In this document: positions 13,793 to 19,992 of the stretch, one piece after another
Layout: every line of letters starts with the position of its first letter
Position numbering within the stretch: position 1 is the stretch's first letter
NCBI GenBank assembly: GCA_050013395.1
Contig: JBEKFI010000016.1
Span: 1 to 33,811 of the forward strand
Direction: 5' to 3'
Source of the DNA: JBEKZD01 sp050013395
GTDB taxonomy: Bacteria; Verrucomicrobiota; Verrucomicrobiia; Palsa-1439
Length of the DNA stretch: 33,811 nt
The notes under the pieces: model-generated
What the model was told of the DNA's origin: nothing
The model's input: only the letters and a program-made list of their open reading frames with translations
Database searches by the model: none
Translations under genes and position numbers: made by a program

Positions 13793-15382
13793 TCATTCCC
13801 ACTCGATGGTGCTGGGCGGTTTGCTGGAGATGTCGAGGCAGACGCGGTTGACGCCTTTGACCTCGTTGATGATGCGGGTGGAGAGGCGCGCCATCAAATC
13901 GTACGGCAGGCGCACCCAGTCGGCGGTCATGCCGTCCACGCTTTCGACGGCGCGAATCGCGACGACATTGTCGTAGGTGCGCTCGTCGCCCATCACACCG
14001 ACCGTCTTCACAGGCAAGAGCACGGCGAACGACTGCCAAATCTTGTAGTAGAGATCGGCCTTCTTCATCTCGTCGATGACGATCCAATCCGCATCCTGCA
14101 AAATGCGCAACCGCTCGGGACTGACCGCGCCGAGAATGCGCACCGCCAATCCCGGTCCGGGGAATGGCTGCCGCCAGACGATCTCGCGCGGCAGGCCGAG
14201 TTGCGCTCCGACCTCGCGCACTTCGTCCTTGAACAACGTCCGCAGGGGTTCGAGCAACTCGAACTTCATCCGCTTCGGCAGGCCGCCGACGTTGTGGTGC
14301 GACTTGATCATTGCCGCGGGATTTCCCCCGATGCAAACGCTTTCGATGACGTCAGGATAGGTCGTGCCTTGAGCCAGGAAACGGGTCTTGTAGCCGCGAA
14401 TCTCATTCGCGGCCTTCCCCTTTCGCCGCGAAAAGGTTTCGCGGCTACAATCGCGCGCGGCCCTCTGAAACACCTCGACGAACGTGCGCCCGATGATCTT
14501 GCGTTTGCGTTCCGGGTCGGCGACTCCTCGCAACTTGCGGAGAAAAACGTTTGTGGCATCCTCGTAATGCAGCTTGATGTGGAGGTTCTTGCCGAACACG
14601 CGCTGCACGCCTTCGGCTTCGCCCTTGCGCAGCAGACCGTTGTTGACAAACACGCAAGTGAGCTGACTGCCGATGGCTTTGTGAATCAGCGCCGCCGCGA
14701 CGCTGGAATCCACACCGCCCGACAGCCCGAGCAACACGCGGTCTTTCCCGACTTTTCCCCGGATCTCCTCGACCGAGCGGTCAATGAACGAACGCATCGT
14801 CCAGTCCCGTCCGCACCCGCAGATGCCGTGAACGAAGTTGGCGATGACCTGCCGGCCGTTCGGTGTGTGATGCACTTCGGGATGAAACTGGATGCCGTAC
14901 AGCCTGCGCGCTTCGTCGGCGATGGCGGTGTGGGGCGCGTTATCACTGCGCCCGATGCAGGCGAAACCATCGGGCAGCAGCGTCACTTGATCGCCGTGAC
15001 TCATCCAGACCTTCTGGAGCCGGTCCATGCCCGCGAACAGCCGCGATTCACCCGTGATTTCGAGTTCGGCGTGACCGTATTCGCGTTTGTCGCTCTTATC
15101 GACGCGACCGCCGAGTTGGTGCGCCATCAACTGCATCCCGTAGCAGATGCCGAGCGCGGGAATGCCCAGGTTCCAGATCGCGGGATCGCACTGCGGCGCG
15201 TTCTTGCCGTACACGCTGGCCGGGCCGCCGCTGAGGATCAGACCGCTCGGTCGAAGCCCCGCCAGTTTCGAGGCGGGCGTGTCGAAGTGCAGGATCTGGG
15301 AGAACACTTCGCACTCACGGATCCGCCGCGCGATGACCTGCGTGTACTGCGAGCCAAAATCAAGGATGATGATCTGTTCCAT
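13793..15382 (-). CDS. guaA: GMP synthase, glutamine-hydrolysing
   Basis: Predicted 529-residue enzyme converting XMP to GMP with ATP and glutamine. The class I glutaminase half has Cys in ALGICYGMQLMAHQLGG and the His-x-Glu in FHPEVHHTPNG; the synthetase half has the P-loop LGLSGGVDSSVAAALI and ends in the dimerisation segment RIINEVKGVNRVCLDISSKP with PSTIEWE. The ATG at 15382 begins MEQIIILDFGSQYTQVIAR, the normal start; an ATG at 15406 would add eight odd residues. A 63-bp palindromic element (14388-14450) is read in frame and adds about 21 residues (RDCSRETFSRRKGKAANEIR) between FVEVFQRAA and KTRFLAQGTTYPDV. Confidence 0.96.
   Translation of the reverse strand: MEQIIILDFGSQYTQVIARRIRECEVFSQILHFDTPASKLAGLRPSGLILSGGPASVYGKNAPQCDPAIWNLGIPALGICYGMQLMAHQLGGRVDKSDKREYGHAELEITGESRLFAGMDRLQKVWMSHGDQVTLLPDGFACIGRSDNAPHTAIADEARRLYGIQFHPEVHHTPNGRQVIANFVHGICGCGRDWTMRSFIDRSVEEIRGKVGKDRVLLGLSGGVDSSVAAALIHKAIGSQLTCVFVNNGLLRKGEAEGVQRVFGKNLHIKLHYEDATNVFLRKLRGVADPERKRKIIGRTFVEVFQRAARDCSRETFSRRKGKAANEIRGYKTRFLAQGTTYPDVIESVCIGGNPAAMIKSHHNVGGLPKRMKFELLEPLRTLFKDEVREVGAQLGLPREIVWRQPFPGPGLAVRILGAVSPERLRILQDADWIVIDEMKKADLYYKIWQSFAVLLPVKTVGVMGDERTYDNVVAIRAVESVDGMTADWVRLPYDLMARLSTRIINEVKGVNRVCLDISSKPPSTIEWE
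14388..14450. repeat. Palindromic element inserted in frame in guaA
   Basis: The 63-bp unit starts TTGTAGCCGCGAATCTCATT and ends GAAAAGGTTTCGCGGCTACAA. It has two hairpins (GCCGCGAAT/ATTCGCGGC and GCCGCGAAA/TTTCGCGGC) inside TTGTAGCCGCGAA/TTTCGCGGCTACAA ends. Its length is exactly 21 codons. It has the same layout as 9620-9680 and 3198-3275, but here it is translated as part of GMP synthase. Confidence 0.85.
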
Positions 15383-15444
15383 CGTGTTCCTATGCGTTTC
15401 TGTCAATGGTCAAGACTTGCCTCCGTTCATAGGCAGTCTCGCGG

Positions 15445-15903
15445 TCACCAAATGTAATCTCCCTGTCGTAGCCGACGCCTGATCTTCCGCTTGGCGTCCT
15501 CCATACCAGCGACAGCAATGTGCTCGGCCCCCCACTTCAATAAGTCCTTGTCCCTTACCCAGTCATCAAATATGGAAACCATGTCTGAGACCTCGGTGTC
15601 TTCGTAATCTGTTATGATGAAAACCTTGGCCACTTTCCTGCTGAGCGCAGCCAGAATAATCTCCCCCGCGATGGCCCTCCAGCCATCAGTAAAGGCAAGC
15701 TCGAATACAACGGACTGGCTCCCAGCCTCCCATACTACATCGGGGCGATAGGAGACGTGACGCCGTCTTACTCGTACATCAAGTGGTTCGCTGTCTCCCG
15801 TGTAACATCTATAGTAATTTCTGCCCCTATTCATTTGCGAGACCCCCAACTCCATGAGCCAATGTTTTATGGACTCGTGCAGTTTCTGGTCCGTGAAGTT
15901 CAT
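15445..15903 (-). CDS. Hypothetical protein, possible PD-(D/E)xK-like nuclease fold
   Basis: A 152-residue soluble protein I do not recognise. It has a predicted helix at the start (HESIKHWLMELGVS), then VSYRPDVVWEAGSQSVVFEL followed by AFTDGWRAIAGEIILAALSR, then VFIITDYED. The order P-D-(about 12 residues)-hydrophobic-E-L-A, followed by a long helix, resembles PD-(D/E)xK nucleases, though the usual Lys is Ala, so activity is doubtful. AGGAG lies eight bases before the ATG at 15903. It follows the ORF6N gene by 40 bp on the same strand; the two sit together between guaB and guaA, suggesting one accessory insertion. Confidence 0.6.
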   Translation of the reverse strand: MNFTDQKLHESIKHWLMELGVSQMNRGRNYYRCYTGDSEPLDVRVRRRHVSYRPDVVWEAGSQSVVFELAFTDGWRAIAGEIILAALSRKVAKVFIITDYEDTEVSDMVSIFDDWVRDKDLLKWGAEHIAVAGMEDAKRKIRRRLRQGDYIW

Positions 15904-15943
15904 TCTCCGGCTCCTATCTTCGGGGTCAACTCGTTGACATCAC

Positions 15944-16507
15944 TCATTTCGCTGCTCCCTTCTTTCTCACGCGGTACGGCGCGCCACGTTCGCGCACGTG
16001 GAAACCAATTTGTTTGCGCGGTGGTTCGGGTGGTTGGGTCAGGCGACGCAGAACCTCGAAGATGGCTTGGATTTTCTCCTCGTGGTCTTGGATGTTGTGG
16101 ACGACCTCGGCGAGTTGCCGCGCCAACCCGGCATGCTCGGCCATGAACTGCCGCAACCGCGCGAACGTCCGCATGATGGCGATGTTGACCGCAATTGCGC
16201 GGTCACTGCGCAACACGCTCGACAGCATCGCCACGCCCTGCTCGGTAAAGGCGTACACCTGCTTGGAGTACTTGATTTGGGAGGATGTCACAATTTGTGA
16301 TATCCTCATAATCTCCTTGCGGGTGAGGCAAAACATGAAATCCTCGGGAAACCGCCCCTGATTTCTGCGGACCGCCTGATTTAGCGCCCGGGTTTCGACT
16401 CCGTACAGCTCCGCGAGGTGGCGATCCAGCATCACCTTCTGGCCGCGCACCAGATAGATCAGGCTATCGATTCGTTCGAGCGGGATAATGGATTCATCGG
16501 GCACCAT
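15944..16507 (-). CDS. ORF6N-domain DNA-binding protein
   Basis: Predicted 187-residue protein. Residues about 10-95 are an ORF6N domain: LIYLVRGQKVMLDRHLAELY, GVETRALNQAVRRNQGRFPE, DFMFCLTRKEI, then YAFTEQGVAMLSSVLRSDRA. This domain is found in phage antirepressor and KilA-N-type proteins and in many stand-alone chromosomal copies. A helical, probably coiled-coil stretch (ARLRQFMAEHAGLARQLAEV to IQAIFEVLRRL) follows, then a basic tail. GGGAGG stands 11 bases before the ATG at 16507; the in-frame GTG at 16519 overlaps that site and is less likely. Role unknown; regulation or phage-related control is the family theme. Confidence 0.85.
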   Translation of the reverse strand: MVPDESIIPLERIDSLIYLVRGQKVMLDRHLAELYGVETRALNQAVRRNQGRFPEDFMFCLTRKEIMRISQIVTSSQIKYSKQVYAFTEQGVAMLSSVLRSDRAIAVNIAIMRTFARLRQFMAEHAGLARQLAEVVHNIQDHEEKIQAIFEVLRRLTQPPEPPRKQIGFHVRERGAPYRVRKKGAAK

Positions 16508-16671
16508 GCGCGCGGTCACCTCCCAGCCCGAACAGCCGCAAGCGAGACGCCGGCGCCACTAGGAACCAGTCGCGGCAGGAATGCAGCTTCTACAGATTGT
16601 TTCGCCCATTCGCCCATTCGCCGTTTCCCCGATTCGTTCGTCACTCGCTCCTACGCTGCACGCTTCCACGA

Positions 16672-17853
16672 TTATTTCCCCATGCCGACGCCCTGGATCG
16701 TTTGGAAGACTTTGCCTTCGGTTTTGATGGCGGGCGCGATGATGATCTCGGTCTCCTGAAACTCGCGGATGGTGCGCTTGCCGATGCTGCCCATGCAGGT
16801 GGCCAGCGCGCCCATGAGGTTTTGCGAACCGTCATCGAGATCGGCAGGACCGAAGAGAATCTGTTTGAGCGAACCCGTCACGCCGACCCGGATGCGCGTG
16901 CCACGCGGGAGGTTGGCATGCGGCGTGGCCATGCCCCAGTGATAGCCTTTGCCGGGCGCTTCCTTGGCGCGGGCGAACGCGCTGCCGATCATGACGGCAT
17001 CCGCACCGCAGGCAAACGCCTTGCAGATGTCGCCGCCTTTGCTCATACCGCCGTCGGTGATGATCGGGATATAACGACCGCTCTGCTTCAAGTAATAGTC
17101 ACGCGCTGCCGCGCAATCGACAGTCGCGGTCACTTGCGGCACACCGAGTCCAAGCACCCCGCGCGTCGTGCAGGCCGCTCCAGGACCGACGCCGACGAGC
17201 ACCGCGGCCGGGCCGCTCTGCATCAATTCCACCGTGACGCTGTATGTGACGCAGTTGCCGATGATAACGGGAATCCTCATTCGCCTGCAAAACGAGGCCA
17301 GATCCAGCGTCTTGTATTCGCTGGAGATGTGGCGGACGGTCGAAACGGTGGATTGCACCACGAAGATATCCGCGCCGGCTTCCTGAGCAATTGCGCCGAA
17401 ACGTTCGGCCCGCTGTGGGATCGAACTGACTGCCGCCAACACGCCCGCATCCTTAATCTCTTTGATGCGCGCGGCGATCAAGTCCTCCTGAATCGGCTCG
17501 GTGTAAATGCGCTGCAGCAGGTGCGTCGCTTCTTCCTTGCTGGCGTTGACGATCTTGTCGAGGACTTCCTCCGGACTCTTGTAGCGCGTCTGCACGCCTT
17601 CGAGGTTGAGCACCGCGACGCCGCCGAGTTTGCCCATCTCGATGGCGAAGCGCACATCGACGACCCCGTCCATCGCGCTGGCTAGAATCGGCACACGAAT
17701 CTTGTGCGGGCCTCGGCTCGAATCCTTGGAGTCGAGTTGGAAACTCGTGTCCACTTCGTTCGAGTTGATTGTCATATCGCCCGGCACCAGCGCGATGTCG
17801 TCAAAGCCATATGTGACACGGGCTTTTCGATTGCGGCCAATCCACATGCCCAT
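16672..17853 (-). CDS. guaB: GuaB3-type IMP dehydrogenase (no CBS domains)
   Basis: Predicted 393-residue TIM-barrel enzyme of the IMP dehydrogenase/GMP reductase superfamily. Features: YGFDDIALVPG at the N-terminus, RVPILASAMDGVVD, the catalytic-Cys loop VGVGPGAACTTRGVLGLGVP, IITDGGMSKGGDICKAFACG and ADAVMIGSAFARAKEAPGKG. The usual CBS pair between the two halves is absent and the length matches the GuaB3 subgroup rather than the roughly 490-residue GuaB. It most likely oxidises IMP to XMP, the step before guaA. Start: GAAGG eight bases upstream of the ATG at 17853. It has its own candidate promoter at 17934-17962. Confidence 0.9.
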   Translation of the reverse strand: MGMWIGRNRKARVTYGFDDIALVPGDMTINSNEVDTSFQLDSKDSSRGPHKIRVPILASAMDGVVDVRFAIEMGKLGGVAVLNLEGVQTRYKSPEEVLDKIVNASKEEATHLLQRIYTEPIQEDLIAARIKEIKDAGVLAAVSSIPQRAERFGAIAQEAGADIFVVQSTVSTVRHISSEYKTLDLASFCRRMRIPVIIGNCVTYSVTVELMQSGPAAVLVGVGPGAACTTRGVLGLGVPQVTATVDCAAARDYYLKQSGRYIPIITDGGMSKGGDICKAFACGADAVMIGSAFARAKEAPGKGYHWGMATPHANLPRGTRIRVGVTGSLKQILFGPADLDDGSQNLMGALATCMGSIGKRTIREFQETEIIIAPAIKTEGKVFQTIQGVGMGK

Positions 17854-17933
17854 AAATCAAGCCTTCGCTAAATTCGCAGATTCCAAAGTCAAATTGGGAA
17901 AACTTTTCGTACAACGAGTCCTCGCTAACACAC

Positions 17934-17962
17934 TTTATAGCGACTTGCTTGGATTAGCACAA
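17934..17962 (-). promoter_or_regulatory. Candidate promoter of the IMP dehydrogenase gene
   Basis: On the minus strand TTGTGC (17962-17957) and TATAAA (17939-17934) are 17 bases apart. The -10 matches five of six positions and the -35 three of six. It would give a leader of roughly 70-75 bases to the ATG at 17853 and separates guaB from the tonB operon that ends at 17995. No purine-riboswitch fold was recognised in the leader. Confidence 0.45.
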
Positions 17963-17994
17963 CAAGCAAATGCGCCAACACGTCTGTCTCAGCG

Positions 17995-18807
17995 TCACGG
18001 CGGGGCAGCTTTCGGCTCGTTCGTCGAGGCGGGAGGCGATGTCGTAGCCCAAATGAACTTCACCACGCCCCACGTCAGCGCCATCGCGTCTGCGGCCTTC
18101 TGCGGCTCGAATCGAATTCGTTGCGCGAGTTCCAGCGCCTGCGCATCGGCTTGAGCAGCCGCCGCACCGCTGCCGGAGGAACGATCCAACACGGCATAGC
18201 GCACCGTGCCATCAGCCGCGACGGCGATGCGCACACGCGCCGGTCGCAGTGGCGTCTCGCTTGTGATCGTCGGCAGTTCCGCCGATTGAAGCATCGAGCG
18301 GTTGTCGATCGACTCGACGACTCTCAGCACTGAGCGATTCGACACTTCCGGCGGTGGACCTGACTCAGTTTCCGTGACCTCCTCGGATTCGGCAGGCGTT
18401 TTTTCGAGGGACGACTGCACGGCGTCGGCCAGAGAGGCTTGTTCCAGCAAGGGCTGAAAGCTGGGGAGAACTTCCACTTCCAGAAAAGCGAGTTCGGTGC
18501 GCGGTTCGAAGCCCCGATGCGCGGCGGGCAACTGGCGCTCCCACAACTCTCGGGAGAAACCGTGAGCGCTCGGCAGCGACATGAGGCTGGGATCAAGCAA
18601 ATCGGCAACGACGTATTCGATGGCCCGCGCCTGCTGGGGCGTCGATTGTGGCACCCAATGCGCGACGGGGGTGCCGGCGAAATCGGTCTGCTTGGGTTTA
18701 CGCTGAATCCCAAGGAGAAGGAACACTCCCGCGTAGGCAAGAAAGCACGCCGCCATGATGAGCAGCAGCAGCTGCCGCTCGGTCATCCGGAACTTCACGA
18801 AAGCCAT
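17995..18807 (-). CDS. TonB-like energy transducer protein
   Basis: Predicted 270-residue inner-membrane protein. A short cytoplasmic start (MAFVKFRMTERQ) precedes a single membrane helix (LLLLIMAACFLAYAGVFLLL). A periplasmic region with Glu/Pro-rich linker (about LEKTPAESEEVTETESGPPP) follows, and a C-terminal beta-alpha-beta part containing RPARVRIAVAADGTVRYAVL then ALELAQRIRFEP and WGVVKFIW, which resembles TonB C-terminal domains. The start at 18807 has AAGGTGA seven bases upstream, overlapping the exbD stop; the frame is open to 18834. It is the third gene after exbB and exbD. Confidence 0.75.
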   Translation of the reverse strand: MAFVKFRMTERQLLLLIMAACFLAYAGVFLLLGIQRKPKQTDFAGTPVAHWVPQSTPQQARAIEYVVADLLDPSLMSLPSAHGFSRELWERQLPAAHRGFEPRTELAFLEVEVLPSFQPLLEQASLADAVQSSLEKTPAESEEVTETESGPPPEVSNRSVLRVVESIDNRSMLQSAELPTITSETPLRPARVRIAVAADGTVRYAVLDRSSGSGAAAAQADAQALELAQRIRFEPQKAADAMALTWGVVKFIWATTSPPASTNEPKAAPP

Positions 18808-18811
18808 TAGC

Positions 18812-19249
18812 TCACCTTGGCGCGGACTGGCCAAAGATTTCGGGGCGTGCGGCCAGATTGACGGAAAAGCCGGCCTCTATTGCCATACTCATGATCTGCA
18901 TCACCGTCCCGCTTGCCACTTGTTGGTCGGCCTTGATAATCAGACCCTGATTGTGCGACCTCCGCGCGGCTCCCCGCAAAGACCGCTGCAATCCCTCGAG
19001 CGTCGTGACCTGATTGTTAAAGAACAGCAAATTATCCCGAGTCACCGTGACAACCATTCCTTGAAACGTGGCGTTGGGAGCCACGCTGACGGCAGGCAGA
19101 GCCACCACCCCGATGCCGGGCTGCAGCACATAGGGAGAATTCAGCAGCAGGAATATCAACAGCAGAAACACGATGTTCACCATCGGCACGGGATCGATGC
19201 GGCCCTTGGCGATTTCGCAATGCGTCTTGAATGTCATGCCGCGCGTCAA
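18812..19249 (-). CDS. exbD: ExbD/TolR-family protein with Asn in place of the channel Asp
   Basis: Predicted 145-residue inner-membrane protein with one N-terminal membrane helix (residues about 22-38) and a periplasmic TolR-like domain (FQGMVVTVTRDNLLFFNNQV, GLIIKADQQVASGTVMQIM). ExbD and TolR normally carry a membrane Asp essential for proton use in a pattern like P-L-V-D-[VI]. Here the codons read PMVNIVFLLLIF, so residue 25 is Asn (AAC). The ATG overlaps the exbB stop by four bases (ATGA), indicating translational coupling, and TonB follows four bases downstream. Confidence 0.88.
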   Translation of the reverse strand: MTRGMTFKTHCEIAKGRIDPVPMVNIVFLLLIFLLLNSPYVLQPGIGVVALPAVSVAPNATFQGMVVTVTRDNLLFFNNQVTTLEGLQRSLRGAARRSHNQGLIIKADQQVASGTVMQIMSMAIEAGFSVNLAARPEIFGQSAPR

Positions 19250-19911
19250 ACTCCGCTGCGTTGCTGTTTCGTTACCAGCGCGATTGGCTCTTCAATGGAG
19301 GCGTTCCCACCGTGCCGTATCACAAAACCGACAATCTCGTTGGCAGCCTTCTCCATGTCGATAACGAGATTCTGTACGCGACTGACGAGGTAGTTATAGG
19401 CCACGTATGCGGGAATGGCGACGAGAAGGCCGGCCGCTGCTGTGATCAACGCTTCCCAGACGCCGCCCGCCAATTGCCCGGCGCCGGCCAGTTGCTGCAC
19501 TTGGATGACCTTGAACATCTGAATCATCCCCAAGACCGTCCCCAGAAATCCGATCAATGGCGTGACCTGCGCAATCGTGGCCAACACCACCAGCCTTCGC
19601 TCCAGGTGCGCCACCTCGGTGCGCGCCACATCCTGGACGGCGTCGCGAATCTCCTCGCGGCTGCGATCGTGATTGACGACAGCGGCTTTGACCACCTGTG
19701 CCACGGGACCGGCCGTCTCATCGCAATTGGCGATGGCTTCGATGATGTTGCCGCGCTTGAGCGAGTTGCAGATGCCGTTCACGAAATCGACGGTATGAAT
19801 CTGTGCCCGATGATAGTGAAACCATCGTTCCAAAAAAGTGGCAACCGCCAGCAGACCGTTGAACAGGATCAGCCACATCAACGGCCCGCCTTTGAACATC
19901 CACGTCAGCAT
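19246..19911 (-). CDS. exbB: MotA/TolQ/ExbB-family proton-channel protein
   Basis: Predicted 221-residue inner-membrane protein. Three membrane helices are visible: residues about 8-28 (PLMWLILFNGLLAVATFLE), about 110-132 (QVTPLIGFLGTVLGMIQMF) and about 150-172 (ALITAAAGLLVAIPAYVAYN). The first channel Thr (LGTVLG) is present; the second, normally in ALxATAxGL, appears one position earlier (ALITAAAGL). AAAGG stands eight bases before the ATG. It heads exbB-exbD-tonB, 81 bp downstream of the TPR gene. With ExbD it would energise an outer-membrane transporter or a Tol-like process. Confidence 0.9.
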   Translation of the reverse strand: MLTWMFKGGPLMWLILFNGLLAVATFLERWFHYHRAQIHTVDFVNGICNSLKRGNIIEAIANCDETAGPVAQVVKAAVVNHDRSREEIRDAVQDVARTEVAHLERRLVVLATIAQVTPLIGFLGTVLGMIQMFKVIQVQQLAGAGQLAGGVWEALITAAAGLLVAIPAYVAYNYLVSRVQNLVIDMEKAANEIVGFVIRHGGNASIEEPIALVTKQQRSGV

Positions 19912-19992
19912 AATTCAACCTTTGCTTAACGGATTAACCTTAAACTTCCAAGTTCAAAGTGCAACGTTCAAGACCATTTCGCCCCGCCGCAA

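Noticed and set aside
5..14450. Possible kinship of the CRISPR repeat (ATTGTAGCAGC) and the palindromic-element end (TTGTAGCCGC)
   Set aside because: Only about seven bases are shared and the CRISPR repeat lacks the two-hairpin structure; it is better explained by the separate type II-C TGCTACAAT convention.
13715..15457. Long plus-strand open frame of 580 codons
   Set aside because: Antisense shadow of guaA; no domain is recognisable.
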